Below, piece after piece: positions 1 to 8,929 of a stretch of 64,000 nt of DNA. Positions within the stretch are counted from its first letter, which is position 1, and each line of letters begins with the position of its first letter. Both the position numbers and the translations under genes were made by a program. The stretch is from Sphingobacterium sp. UBA7855 (lineage in GTDB: Bacteria; Bacteroidota; Bacteroidia; Sphingobacteriales; Sphingobacteriaceae), in contig DLST01000012.1 in NCBI GenBank assembly GCA_002500745.1, positions 124,001-188,000 on the forward strand. Direction: 5' to 3'. Below the pieces are notes generated by a model. The model was not told the origin of the DNA, ran no database searches, and worked only from the letters and a program-made list of their open reading frames with translations.

Positions 1-930
1 GTGGTAGCGCAGCATCAGGGCCTGATGGCGTACACAATAACCATAGACAGAGATAATAAAGAAACATACGATAGCTCCGAATTGCTGCCATCCCAGTCGG
101 AGCATACAGGAACCACTGTGTTACTCGAAGGATTATTTGGCCTAAATGCTATGACATTCGAATCGGAGGATTTTAAAGATTTTCTAGCACAGGAATTTGG
201 CTGGTTCTTGTATCTAAATAAGGATCTGGGTTACAATATCACCATAAATGGTAATCCGATCGTCTATCAGCAGCTGATTCAGGAGACTGATGAAACCTCA
301 GTTACGATATATAGTCCCCAAGAGAATTCGTTCGTATTTAAGATTAATTATATCCGATGGAAATATTCCATTGGGGACCGTTACTACTATTATTTCCTGA
401 ACAGTCATAAAGTGGAGGTAACGAAACTGCTGAGTAGTTTTAACAATAATGCTATTGAATTTCATCATTCGGTTTACGTAGAGTCTGATTTTTTTGACAG
501 TTTCGAAATGTCAGATATGACGCTATCTACTGAAGGAAACTTATTCAGCGAGAAAGAACAACAAGTAGTGTATCGCAAGCTCTTAGCTGAATTACGTGAT
601 ATGCTGGAAAGAAAACAGAAGAAATATGTCCGCGAAAAAGCCGTGGATCTCAAATTAGAAGAACTCGCACAGAAGAATCTTTTACCCCACTACGGGCATG
701 CTGATGCTGATAGCGGTCGTAAGGCCACCTTGCTCCAGCTGGTGCAAGAGCTTTATATTGCCAATCCACGTGCTTTTGTCGGTATCAAAGATGATTTAAT
801 TAGGACATACTTAGGCTTCTTGGATCTCTTGCTACAAACAGATCGTAAAGCACAGATATTACCTATCATTGAGCAGGCTATCCCCCTATCGGATAAAGAA
901 CGGGAAAGGATAGGAATGATATTACGATAG
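1..930 (+). CDS. C-terminal part of a probable GHKL/Hsp90-like ATP-binding protein (5' truncated)
   Basis: The frame is open from base 1, so the GTG at position 1 is probably an internal codon and the real start lies outside the window. The visible 309 residues contain a stretch around residues 36-47 (HTGTTVLLEGLF) that resembles the GTxV(x)LxxLF segment following the ATP lid in Hsp90/MutL-type GHKL ATPases. A transducer-like region and a helical, charged C-terminus follow. The ATP-binding motifs themselves (N box, DxGxG) would lie upstream and cannot be seen. The gene ends in TAG at 928-930, 42 bp before the next start. The family call rests on one motif and overall look, so it is tentative; a specific function cannot be given. 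Confidence 0.5.
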   Translation: MVAQHQGLMAYTITIDRDNKETYDSSELLPSQSEHTGTTVLLEGLFGLNAMTFESEDFKDFLAQEFGWFLYLNKDLGYNITINGNPIVYQQLIQETDETSVTIYSPQENSFVFKINYIRWKYSIGDRYYYYFLNSHKVEVTKLLSSFNNNAIEFHHSVYVESDFFDSFEMSDMTLSTEGNLFSEKEQQVVYRKLLAELRDMLERKQKKYVREKAVDLKLEELAQKNLLPHYGHADADSGRKATLLQLVQELYIANPRAFVGIKDDLIRTYLGFLDLLLQTDRKAQILPIIEQAIPLSDKERERIGMILR

Positions 931-972
931 CGGCATGAATACATTGTAGTAAACTTCTCATTTTCTTCCAAT

Positions 973-1719
973 ATGACTTGTCAAGAACTCCTCAAAATTT
1001 ACAGTAAGATGTGCTATCTTTATCCTCAACTGCTCTCAATATTCGTTTTCGGCATCTTTACATCACAGTCTATTGCTCAGGAAAAGCTAAAAGTCAATTA
1101 TAAACACCTAACCTATCTCCCTAAAAATTACAATACAGATACGTCCACACATCCATTGGTTATCTATCTTCACGGAGGATCTCAAAAGGGCGATGATCTT
1201 GAAAAATTAAAGATCTATGGTTTACCTTATTTAGTAGATCAAGGAAAGGAATTTGATTTTGTAATGGTTGCACCACAATGTCCGGAGGGTAGATATTGGT
1301 CTACGGAAAATTGGTTCGACTCGCTTTACAATGAAATAACCTCAAACTACCGCATCGACAAGAGTCGTGTTTATGTGACTGGAATAAGTATGGGTGGATA
1401 TGGAACCTACGCTGCAGCATTGGATCATCCCGAAAAAATTGCGGCAATTGTCCCATTGTGTGGAGGGGTAAATGATAGCGATACTACTCGCATTTGCATG
1501 CTCAGAGACATCCCCATCCTCACCTATCACGGAACGGCGGATGACCAAATCTCCATATATGAAACAGAAAGGATAGTCAAATCTCTAGAGGAGTGCAATG
1601 GTGAAATTATTTTCCACCGTCTTACAGGAAAAGGTCACAGTATCCAGTACCTCTATGAAACTGAGCCCTGGATTTATGAATGGTTGTTGATGCACCGCAA
1701 GGCGATAAATAACAAATAA
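973..1719 (+). CDS. Secreted alpha/beta-hydrolase (esterase/phospholipase-carboxylesterase type)
   Basis: This is a serine hydrolase of the alpha/beta-hydrolase fold, probably exported. The nucleophile elbow GISMGGYG places the catalytic serine at residue 139. HGTADD (186-191) supplies the likely acid (Asp190 or Asp191) and GKGH the histidine (His222). YLHGG at 65-69 is the oxyanion-hole strand. The hydrophobic N-terminus ending in SIAQ is a Sec signal peptide. An internal ATG at 1009 (residue 13) would put the signal peptide right at the N-terminus and may be the true start. The length of 248 residues suits single-domain esterases of the dienelactone-hydrolase/feruloyl-esterase type. The substrate is unknown, and no neighbour points to a pathway. 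Confidence 0.8.
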   Translation: MTCQELLKIYSKMCYLYPQLLSIFVFGIFTSQSIAQEKLKVNYKHLTYLPKNYNTDTSTHPLVIYLHGGSQKGDDLEKLKIYGLPYLVDQGKEFDFVMVAPQCPEGRYWSTENWFDSLYNEITSNYRIDKSRVYVTGISMGGYGTYAAALDHPEKIAAIVPLCGGVNDSDTTRICMLRDIPILTYHGTADDQISIYETERIVKSLEECNGEIIFHRLTGKGHSIQYLYETEPWIYEWLLMHRKAINNK

Positions 1720-1827
1720 TTTTACAATATAGCTTAGAATAATATTTTTTGAAAGGCTAACTAGGGATAATGTGCTATTATAACACGATCAGAAAATTTG
1801 GAGAATTAGGAGGTAAATTCCATTACA

Positions 1828-1855
1828 AAGGGCCCAATGAATAAATTAGGCCCTT
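1828..1855 (-). terminator. Weak hairpin after the decarboxylase gene
   Basis: A 7-bp stem (AAGGGCC with GGCCCTT, 14-nt loop) lies between the convergent genes ending at 1719 and 1905. On the minus strand it is followed only by TTTGTAATG, so it is a poor intrinsic terminator. It may serve either strand. Confidence 0.35.
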
Positions 1856-1904
1856 CATGTTATAAAGCTATTTCTATCAACTTAAATATGAACTTTAAAT
1901 TCAG

Positions 1905-3281
1905 CTAGATAAATACATTCTTTGCAAGTTCGAAGAGGTGTGCTTCCGATTCGTAAAAATGCATCATGTACCCCGCTGTGTTGGGAAAAAGGATAAGATC
2001 TCCAATTTCCGGATATTTCTGCAGCTTAATTTGTCGTTTGAGAATCAACTCTTGTTCGAGACAATAACTCCCGACAAGATATGCATAACAGGGCTCATCT
2101 GAATCATCGACTTGCTGTTTGGGTAGATGCAGAGGATCCAATAAAAAGTCGGCACTCGAACTACGCAACTGTGTACGGTTCATTTCCAACCCCACAAGCA
2201 GACGACCCTCGCTATCTTTCTTGCGAAAGGCCACCTTTGCCAACGTACAACCTACTTGATCCAACAATGAACGGCCAGGTTCCATGCGTAATTCCAGCCT
2301 CCGATCTGTAAAGAGTCGGTGTATTGGGAGCCCATAGATGCTGGAATGGGCTGTGAGAATATGCTCTAATAATTTTTCCTTATGGATCTCATTGAAATAT
2401 GGATATACAGTAGGTTCGCCATAAAGCTTATCCTCGATCTTGACCATACCTAAGGCATCATTCTGGTAAGTAAGTTCAGGTCGATTGCCGAGTACGGCTT
2501 CACGTAATGCTGTATGAAAGGATAACCATTCTTGGTGCGATTTAAGATAATTCATCAGGATACCTCCGCCAATATCGAGCGATCGCGTGTGTATTCCTAA
2601 GTCATGCAATGCATCAATCACCTGTACTGACTGTTCAATGGCAGCAACACGTTCGTCAATTGAATAGCCATTTAGATGAAAATGCAGTCCGTTGTATTTG
2701 AGGTGAGGATAGATTTCTGCCAAACCTTCAATGCGTTCTGCAACACTATCGATAGCAAAGCCAAAACGTGTTGGTAATCGTTGGCCATTGACAAGAAATC
2801 CTCCTACACGTATGTTAATTAGCAAGGTTTTTCCAAACATTGCGGCAACATCCTGTGCTAATTCCAACTCATCTTCGTTATCCAACACAACGGTGACATT
2901 ATGCTTTAATGCCAATTCAAAGAGCTGTCGATTTTTGACTGCAGCAGTCAGCACGAGTTGCTCACTGGCTATTCCTGCGTCAAGGCATTGCTGAAGTTCC
3001 CTAAAGCTTGCGGTATCCACACCTTGGCCGGCATCCGCCACGGCTTGAGCAAGTTGCAGGCATTTATTTGCTTTACGGGCGAAGAATATCTTGTGAATGA
3101 CATTATACTTATTTAGTACAGTCTGGTAAGCATGTATATTTTCATTTAGAGGCTTAAAGTGATGTATATTGACTGGTGATCCGTATTGTTCAATTCGTTC
3201 AAAAAGTTCTTTCGGCTCTTTGGTAAGATGATTTACCCAAGGATGCAGAATGGGTGTTAAGGGAAAAAATGTTGTGTTCAT
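1905..3281 (-). CDS. PLP-dependent decarboxylase of the DAP/Orn decarboxylase fold type III (SbnH-like)
   Basis: This alanine-racemase-fold decarboxylase would remove the carboxyl group next to an amino group of an amino acid or amino-acid conjugate. The PLP lysine is in FFARKANK (Lys70). A GLHFHLNG segment, the glycine loop DIGGG and EPGRSLLDQ follow in the order expected for diaminopimelate-type decarboxylases. The C-terminal VGSYCLEQ matches the position of the second-subunit active-site cysteine. The length of 458 residues is normal. It is the last gene of a three-gene operon, 9 bp after the FAD protein. With an SbnA-like enzyme upstream, the closest known analogy is SbnH of staphyloferrin B synthesis, which decarboxylates a citryl-diaminopropionate intermediate. 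This is context inference; ordinary DAP or ornithine-type decarboxylase activity is possible. Confidence 0.8.
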   Translation of the reverse strand: MNTTFFPLTPILHPWVNHLTKEPKELFERIEQYGSPVNIHHFKPLNENIHAYQTVLNKYNVIHKIFFARKANKCLQLAQAVADAGQGVDTASFRELQQCLDAGIASEQLVLTAAVKNRQLFELALKHNVTVVLDNEDELELAQDVAAMFGKTLLINIRVGGFLVNGQRLPTRFGFAIDSVAERIEGLAEIYPHLKYNGLHFHLNGYSIDERVAAIEQSVQVIDALHDLGIHTRSLDIGGGILMNYLKSHQEWLSFHTALREAVLGNRPELTYQNDALGMVKIEDKLYGEPTVYPYFNEIHKEKLLEHILTAHSSIYGLPIHRLFTDRRLELRMEPGRSLLDQVGCTLAKVAFRKKDSEGRLLVGLEMNRTQLRSSSADFLLDPLHLPKQQVDDSDEPCYAYLVGSYCLEQELILKRQIKLQKYPEIGDLILFPNTAGYMMHFYESEAHLFELAKNVFI

Positions 3282-3290
3282 GCTGTATTT

Positions 3291-5039
3291 CTATAATGTT
3301 CGGATTGTATCGTCTACCCAATAACAGGAGGTATCGTTTTTTGTTCGTGACAAGCTGTCGTTGTCGAAGAATACGCCTTCGGTATTCGCGCCATAGCAGT
3401 AAATGGGTACCCTGGCTAAGGTATTGCACTTGCCGCGCTTGTCCATGGACAAAGTACCAGGGAAATAAGCTTCATTTTGATGGGGACAAATTAGCCCTTG
3501 GCTCAAAAGTGTATCATATAAAGCAGCATTATGCTGATGTAAGGAGGGTCTGCCTATGCGTGCATCGATTAAGGTATTAAAAGATGTAGCTTTTCCATTT
3601 TCGTCACAAACGACGAAAACACTCCCCACTTCTTGCCATCGAATGGTCGGCTTTTTTAAAGGCAAGAAACGGATGATACCCGCTCTTGCCAAGGCTAATA
3701 TTTTTTCCATATTGGCAATTGGCGGACCATAGCTTACGCGGTTGAAAGCACCGAAATAATACTGATCCAACTGCTGCTGCGAATTGCCGGTAAACCCTAC
3801 GGAAGAATATAATTCAGCAATAGATGGACATATCTCAGACCAGACCGAAGCAGCCGCCATTAATGGGCTATTCTGTTCACCTCGTTGTGCCTCCTCAATA
3901 TTCTCCTCAATATAACGCAATATTTCTTCTTCACTCGTTAAGTTGGGTTTTAAAAGCTTGTGCAATGTAAAACGGTGTTGTAAAGGAATCGCATTTATTA
4001 AATTTTGTAGACGTTCGAGGTCGTTCTCGTTGAATTGGACAGCATAATAACGGAGTTGGATTTCCTGCTCGATTATTGGGAGCATATCTTTCTCAAAATC
4101 AATTTTCGTAGGCTGTTGCATCCATAATTTAAACTTCGAAGCATTTAATAAATATAGCGGACGTTTTTCTTGATACTGTGGACCACGACAAAGTATAGGT
4201 AGGGAAGTTCTTGAAAATGAATAGATCAATGGTTCCTTTCCTGAAGGACAATAATCTCCGTTATCATCAAAGGTGCCGCCGCGTCCTTCAGTAAGAGCCA
4301 ATGCAATGTCGATGAAAGTAAGTCCCATGCCGGTAATACCTACTTGGGCATCAGAAGTAATATCATCATATTTTGACACCGGATATGGACTTCTGATAAA
4401 ATTTGCCACTGGGACTTCAGATTCAGTGATTAGCGGCGTATTATTGTAACAATGTCCTGTAGCGAGCAATATACTTGCAACATCCCAACTACCCGTGTTG
4501 GTTTCAATCCTTGCCTTAGAATGCTGTTCCGCTATTGCCACAACGGGTTCTGCGATAAGCTGAAGTTGGACATTTGCGGGGAGCTGCCGCATCGTCTCCT
4601 TAGTTACCCACTGCAAATAATAGCCCACCAAAGCTCTCGAAGCAAAGTCAGTCGGCTGGACATCTATATCTATACACTTCACCTTACTGAGCCACTCCAT
4701 AAAACTTTGTTGATCTTCTTTCTGACTATACTTATCATGAAAAGCATTCAAATGGCCAATACAGTAATTAATTAACAGGTAATCAGGTTGGTGTATGCTA
4801 TAGTTTGGGCCGCATCCAAATAGCTCATCGTTGTTGAACCATAGCACTTTATAGGATTTTGTAGCTCGGTCTATACGCACACGGTTAACGAAATGATTGA
4901 GGCCATACAAGCCCTTCGGCCCACCCCCAACAATGGCAATTGTATTATCCCCGTGTTGCTGCAATTTTTTTTGCTCTCGTTCTTGATAATAGGAATATAG
5001 GTCTTGTTGTGGATTAATGTGTTGCGTATTCCAAATCAT
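3291..5039 (-). CDS. FAD/NAD(P)-binding oxidoreductase (NAD_binding_9 type)
   Basis: The N-terminal Rossmann motif IAIVGGGPKGLYGL (residues about 34-47) binds FAD. The LLATGH segment (near residue 200) matches the ATG motif of flavin monooxygenases and N-hydroxylases. Downstream ITGMGLTFID is a second GxGxxF-type nucleotide loop. The 582-residue protein has no signal peptide or membrane segment and should be cytosolic. It starts in an ATGA overlap with the stop of the SbnA-like gene, implying translational coupling. It occupies the slot where SbnB, an ornithine-cyclodeaminase-like NAD enzyme, sits in staphyloferrin clusters, but it is a different family. It may oxidise or hydroxylate the product of the upstream synthase; the reaction is not known to me. 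Confidence 0.7.
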   Translation of the reverse strand: MIWNTQHINPQQDLYSYYQEREQKKLQQHGDNTIAIVGGGPKGLYGLNHFVNRVRIDRATKSYKVLWFNNDELFGCGPNYSIHQPDYLLINYCIGHLNAFHDKYSQKEDQQSFMEWLSKVKCIDIDVQPTDFASRALVGYYLQWVTKETMRQLPANVQLQLIAEPVVAIAEQHSKARIETNTGSWDVASILLATGHCYNNTPLITESEVPVANFIRSPYPVSKYDDITSDAQVGITGMGLTFIDIALALTEGRGGTFDDNGDYCPSGKEPLIYSFSRTSLPILCRGPQYQEKRPLYLLNASKFKLWMQQPTKIDFEKDMLPIIEQEIQLRYYAVQFNENDLERLQNLINAIPLQHRFTLHKLLKPNLTSEEEILRYIEENIEEAQRGEQNSPLMAAASVWSEICPSIAELYSSVGFTGNSQQQLDQYYFGAFNRVSYGPPIANMEKILALARAGIIRFLPLKKPTIRWQEVGSVFVVCDENGKATSFNTLIDARIGRPSLHQHNAALYDTLLSQGLICPHQNEAYFPGTLSMDKRGKCNTLARVPIYCYGANTEGVFFDNDSLSRTKNDTSCYWVDDTIRTL

Positions 5040-6016
5040 ACCAATACTTCTTTAAATGTCTGCTGTACCCATTCCTCATTGTATATGGTATCGAGATAGC
5101 GCTCGCCACTATCAGGGAAAAGTAGCACTACTGAAGAGTTTTTCGGGATCTGTTTTTTTAATTTATGGAGTGCGGCTACTAGCGCTCCAGAAGAACCACC
5201 GATGAGCATACCTTCGCGTTCGCGCAATAATTGACAACCTTTTACAGCTTCAAGATCTGAAACTAATGTATAATGATCGATCTGATGTTTTTGCAAAAAT
5301 GCAGAGGGATGGCTTGCTCCCATTCCCGGAATATTTCTAGCGTTCGGCTTATTTTCAAATAGAATGCTACCCACTGCGTCAACGGCAATCAACTTGGTGG
5401 TAGCAGATGCTTTCTCAATCGCGTCGGCAATGCCACGGATCGTACCACATGTACTGGTGGCAACCAGCATATAATCGGGGGCGGCATTGAGTTGACTGGT
5501 TACTTCACGAAATATACCTTCATGCGCAATATGCACATTTGGATTACCGTACTGATTCGTCCAATAACTATTGGGAACTTTATCCAAAAGGTCCTGCACT
5601 TTTTTTAGACGGTTGCCGAGGTAACCCTGATTCTCATCTTTTTCATTTACCTCGACGATGTTTGCACCGAAAGCATTCAAAAGTTTCCTTGCGTGCTGGT
5701 TAATATGCGGGTCTACAACAATGTAAGAATCGAGGCAAAGCAACTTACAGAGCCGCGCTAGTGCAATACCCATATTTCCAGAAGAAGATTCAATAATAGT
5801 CGTTTCGTTATTAATATAACCTTTTCGAATGGCTTCAACTAAAATGTTTGTAGCCGACCTATCTTTTACACTACCACTCGGATTACCCATTTCCATCTTC
5901 GCATAGATTTGCATACCCAAGCTGGAGCTGAGTGAACATAGCGATGTTAATTGCGTATTTCCTATTCCCAATGCCAGGGTACTTATTCCCTTTACGTCAC
6001 TTATTTGTAAGCCCAT
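5036..6016 (-). CDS. PLP-dependent cysteine-synthase-family enzyme (SbnA-like)
   Basis: This fold type II PLP enzyme has its Schiff-base lysine in NPSGSVKDR (Lys51). The substrate-binding loop reads ESSSGNMG (residues 76-83), where true cysteine synthases have TSGNTG. GGSSGA near the C-terminus binds the PLP phosphate or pyridine end. The altered loop and the C-terminal pattern LLFPDSGERYLDTIYNEEWV resemble SbnA. SbnA condenses O-phosphoserine with glutamate to give N-(2-amino-2-carboxyethyl)glutamate, the precursor of 2,3-diaminopropionate. It is the first gene of the operon. The specific substrates are inferred from similarity and context; an ordinary cysteine synthase is less likely because no cys or sulfur genes are near. 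Confidence 0.75.
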   Translation of the reverse strand: MGLQISDVKGISTLALGIGNTQLTSLCSLSSSLGMQIYAKMEMGNPSGSVKDRSATNILVEAIRKGYINNETTIIESSSGNMGIALARLCKLLCLDSYIVVDPHINQHARKLLNAFGANIVEVNEKDENQGYLGNRLKKVQDLLDKVPNSYWTNQYGNPNVHIAHEGIFREVTSQLNAAPDYMLVATSTCGTIRGIADAIEKASATTKLIAVDAVGSILFENKPNARNIPGMGASHPSAFLQKHQIDHYTLVSDLEAVKGCQLLREREGMLIGGSSGALVAALHKLKKQIPKNSSVVLLFPDSGERYLDTIYNEEWVQQTFKEVLV

Positions 6017-6456
6017 AGTTTTATATCTTCAGTTTTACCCTTAATGGTGACCATACGCTCCAAAAAAAATGCCGCATGCGGTATGAAATCAATATACAGG
6101 TAAGTATATTGTGCAAAGGGAGGTTTATACGGAGACCGACAGGTATTTGACCGTGTAGATGGGGTATTACCCTCGCGCTCCAAATTCACTAGGTCAGTCT
6201 TGATGATTGTTCAAATTTAAAAATTGATGAGAATCAGGCTGGAATTAGCAAGAGAATACAGAAAACTGAATAGAGAACCAGAATTTCAGAAGCAAACTTC
6301 AGCCGTTTCCGAAGGTCTTAATCCGTACAAAAAGGCAATGCTAAATATTTACATCGACAAATATTTACGGTAGCATACAAACCTCAGGCCGCAGACCAGC
6401 GATTAGGGAACTCCTTTAATGATGTGTATGGAAAGTTGAATTTATTCTTAATCAGA
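6017..6456. other. Intergenic region with -7 box and two possible gene remnants
   Basis: There is no convincing gene in these 440 bp. On the minus strand CAAATTTA at 6212-6219 reads TAAATTTG, a match to the Bacteroidota -7 box, and could drive the SbnA-like operon with a leader of about 190 nt. A 62-codon minus-strand frame (6001-6189, GTG start) runs through this leader and overlaps the operon's first start codon by 16 bp. On the plus strand a 48-codon frame runs from ATG 6227 to TAG 6373; it has a charged, protein-like composition but no visible ribosome site. Both may be relics of lost genes or chance frames. Confidence 0.35.
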
Positions 6457-6798
6457 TCATCCGCGATCCAATAGGATCTTTCCCTCCTCACTGATCCGAT
6501 CCGGCGTCCAAATAGGCTCCCAAACGAGATTGATAACTATGGCTTTATTTGGAAATTGCTGTTGCAATGTGTTTTCAACACCTTGAACGATAGAGTCACC
6601 CATTGGGCAATATGCAGAAGATAATGTCATGGTTACGACAATGCAACTCGGATCAGTTAAATCAAGATGATAAATTAAACCCATATCTACGATATTGATT
6701 CCCAGTTCGGGATCCATCACAAGCATCAATGCCTGAACAGCTTTTAACTCCTCAAAGGCCTCGGGTTTTGTTAGATCAATTTTCATATTATCTTTCAT
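6457..6798 (-). CDS. MIP18/DUF59 family metal-sulfur cluster assembly factor (SufT/PaaD-like)
   Basis: This is a small cytosolic protein of the MIP18 family, members of which help assemble or insert iron-sulfur clusters. The family signature is visible as DPELGINIVDMGLIY near residue 30, followed by VTMTLSSAYCPMG with the conserved cysteine, and a C-terminal VWEPIWTPDRISEEG. The length of 113 residues is typical of single-domain members. It is the last gene of the nos transcription unit, 28 bp after the membrane protein gene. A role in supplying or repairing iron-sulfur centres during growth on nitrogen oxides fits its place beside the RIC repair protein. PaaD of phenylacetate degradation is in the same family, but no paa genes are present here. 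Confidence 0.8.
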   Translation of the reverse strand: MKDNMKIDLTKPEAFEELKAVQALMLVMDPELGINIVDMGLIYHLDLTDPSCIVVTMTLSSAYCPMGDSIVQGVENTLQQQFPNKAIVINLVWEPIWTPDRISEEGKILLDRG

Positions 6799-6826
6799 TC
6801 ATTATACAAACGGGTGCATACTTTAT

Positions 6827-8086
6827 TTATAGTGTTCTTCGATGAAAAACTACTTTAACGATATTAAGAACATATACAACGGCTAGTGCTACCCAAGTCC
6901 AGGCAGCACAATACAGTAGCCACTTTAATTTAAAGGCCACAGCAATGGCCATAACAAAAAGTGCCAATAGGTAAAGGTAATATTGTATCGAAAGCAGCCG
7001 CTGACTATAAAGTTCCTTAGGCATAGGTATTTTTTTGGTTCCATTGAGATCTTTATAGTGCCAGTTCCAGATCATAAACGGCAGGGTCTTAAAAGTCATT
7101 CCCAAAATAAGGCCTGTTATCCATCCAAGAAATAACCATACGAAATATAAATTAACCCAACTACCAAACTGCTGCTGCACAACCATAGGCAATGTGAAGA
7201 AAGCGAAAAGTAAACTCAAAAAGGAAATGAAACTATGTTTCATTGTAATATCCAAAATGTTACGTGCACGGTGTATATAACAGTCTACAACAAAAACAGC
7301 CCAGCATATAACTCCCAATAACACAATTACTCCAAAAATAAGAGATCTTAATCCCACAGGATGGGTATAGCCGTCCAATAAAAAAAGGACCAAGCCAAGG
7401 TTTATCAAAATGATCGAAACATAGAGCCACTTTGTTTTGGCAGATCGCCCCAAAAGAAACATGGGCAGCATCTTTGCCCCTGCTCCCAGGATCAGTTGCA
7501 AAAACCAGCCAACAATACCAACGTGGGCATGTAGCTTTAGAATATCCAGGTGACTTTTAGTTAGAAAACCATGAAATAAATTAATGGCAAGCAAAAGGCC
7601 TAAGGTTGTGGTAAAACAAAGCCAAAAGGCCGATAGCGTAAAGTAAAGGCGTAGTTCAAATAGGTGCTCCACATCTTTAGTAGTCATCCACAGCGTATAG
7701 AAGTATAGGTAGGAGCTGAAGGTAATCAATAAACCTCCAAGACACATGAGTAAACCGATCTTGAAATGCCAGAAACTATAAATCAACAAGCAGGTTCCCA
7801 ATGTCAATAGGATATAAGTGGAAAATGCCAATCGGGAAGAGCTAAGCGGACGTTCGAAAATAACTGGCACCAGCTGATAAGCCGCCCCATAAATGACCAT
7901 CGTCCCCCACCCAAGTGCTAGACTGTGGACAATAGCCAGCACTTTAGGTTGAAAATGGTGTCCAAAGAGCCCGCTTCCGGTAATGACGATCAGGACCGTG
8001 AAAATTAGAAAAAAAATGCCTGAAGTGATAAAAAATGGCAATACGACATATTGTTCAGGTGCTTTATGAATAGAAATATTTGCCAT
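6827..8086 (-). CDS. Polytopic membrane protein, haem-copper oxidase subunit I-like/NnrS-like
   Basis: The 419-residue protein has about twelve hydrophobic segments and little else. Histidines sit in helices as in haem-copper oxidase subunit I: VHSLALGWG near residue 54 and KLHAHVGIVGW near 185. It lacks the full set of copper and haem ligands of a true terminal oxidase, so it is more likely an accessory or sensing/detoxifying protein of the NnrS kind. It lies 1 bp after the DUF2249 gene in the nos operon. The plus-strand gene at 17131 encodes a protein of similar size and helix pattern with HAHSHF. The function is unknown; a haem-linked role in nitric oxide handling is inference. Confidence 0.6.
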   Translation of the reverse strand: MANISIHKAPEQYVVLPFFITSGIFFLIFTVLIVITGSGLFGHHFQPKVLAIVHSLALGWGTMVIYGAAYQLVPVIFERPLSSSRLAFSTYILLTLGTCLLIYSFWHFKIGLLMCLGGLLITFSSYLYFYTLWMTTKDVEHLFELRLYFTLSAFWLCFTTTLGLLLAINLFHGFLTKSHLDILKLHAHVGIVGWFLQLILGAGAKMLPMFLLGRSAKTKWLYVSIILINLGLVLFLLDGYTHPVGLRSLIFGVIVLLGVICWAVFVVDCYIHRARNILDITMKHSFISFLSLLFAFFTLPMVVQQQFGSWVNLYFVWLFLGWITGLILGMTFKTLPFMIWNWHYKDLNGTKKIPMPKELYSQRLLSIQYYLYLLALFVMAIAVAFKLKWLLYCAAWTWVALAVVYVLNIVKVVFHRRTL

Positions 8087-8087
8087 T

Positions 8088-8915
8088 TTATTTTACGGGA
8101 TAAATTAACAGATGGACCTCTCCAGGGTGTCGATCATAGATGAAAATACGATAAGATAAATGATCAAGTTCTTCCAGCAGATGGAGCGGAATCTTGCGGT
8201 GTTTTATATAAGCCACATCATCGGCTTTCAGTTGGGTAAGGGCCTCAAGAATTAATTCCATCGGCTGTGGCATAGGAAGTTCGCTGACATCCAATGTAAC
8301 CAGATGAAGCGGAGAAAGGCTCGCTAATTTCTGCTCAAAAAGTTCCTTCGGCACAAATGAAATATAATCGTCCTCAGCAGGCTGAACGGACAGAGCTGTA
8401 TCATTTTTATAAAAGTAACTTCTGAATTCGCCTTCCGCCCATTCGTGGGTATAGCTTGGTACCTTGCGATCTTCCATTCGCCTGATCAATGGAGTGGGGA
8501 CAAATGAATTGCTGATGCAAAGAATCCCGCCTGCGGCGAGTGAGCGATACAACTGAAAAATATCTTTTAACGGATCTTGACCCACTTCCAAGAGGGGTCT
8601 CACATCTAATATAACCGTCACTGCTGCTTCATCCATCCAACTTGGCCTTTCTACTGCATCGAATAAATTTATGGTTTTCTCGGCTTCATCTGACATCCAA
8701 ACAAAGCCGAGCGGTACCAGCGCAGCTCGAAAATCTGCAACCGAACATCCGCCAATTTTTGCTGCTTCGCCTATGGAGACCCGAGGGGCCAATATTCGAC
8801 GCAAGACCGGAATCCGGATCTTGCGCAAGGGTTTGGCAATAGCGGCAATGGCTTCAATGCTCAAGACATTATAGCTGATGAGTTCTGAAATTTTGGTATG
8901 CTGGTTTATCCGCAT
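8088..8915 (-). CDS. DUF1858/DUF2249 domain protein
   Basis: Residues 1-65 look like a DUF1858-type helical domain of the kind found near hybrid-cluster and RIC proteins. Residues of about 100-170 match DUF2249: LDVRPLLEVGQDPL, then GGILCISNSFVPTPLI. The C-terminal part (200-275) may be a second, diverged copy. There is no signal peptide, so it should be cytosolic. It lies 14 bp after the RIC gene and 1 bp before the membrane protein gene, firmly inside the operon. DUF2249 proteins often accompany nitrogen-oxide and iron-sulfur repair genes, but the biochemical role is not known; a redox or cluster-handling partner of RIC is a guess. Confidence 0.75.
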   Translation of the reverse strand: MRINQHTKISELISYNVLSIEAIAAIAKPLRKIRIPVLRRILAPRVSIGEAAKIGGCSVADFRAALVPLGFVWMSDEAEKTINLFDAVERPSWMDEAAVTVILDVRPLLEVGQDPLKDIFQLYRSLAAGGILCISNSFVPTPLIRRMEDRKVPSYTHEWAEGEFRSYFYKNDTALSVQPAEDDYISFVPKELFEQKLASLSPLHLVTLDVSELPMPQPMELILEALTQLKADDVAYIKHRKIPLHLLEELDHLSYRIFIYDRHPGEVHLLIYPVK

Positions 8916-8929
8916 GGCTTTTCTAGTTT

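Noticed and set aside
6181..6220. Shared 14-bp string with the NTF2-like gene (near 56416), suggesting a duplicated gene piece
   Set aside because: The match covers only about 14 contiguous bases with weak extension and the frame does not continue, so chance is more likely.
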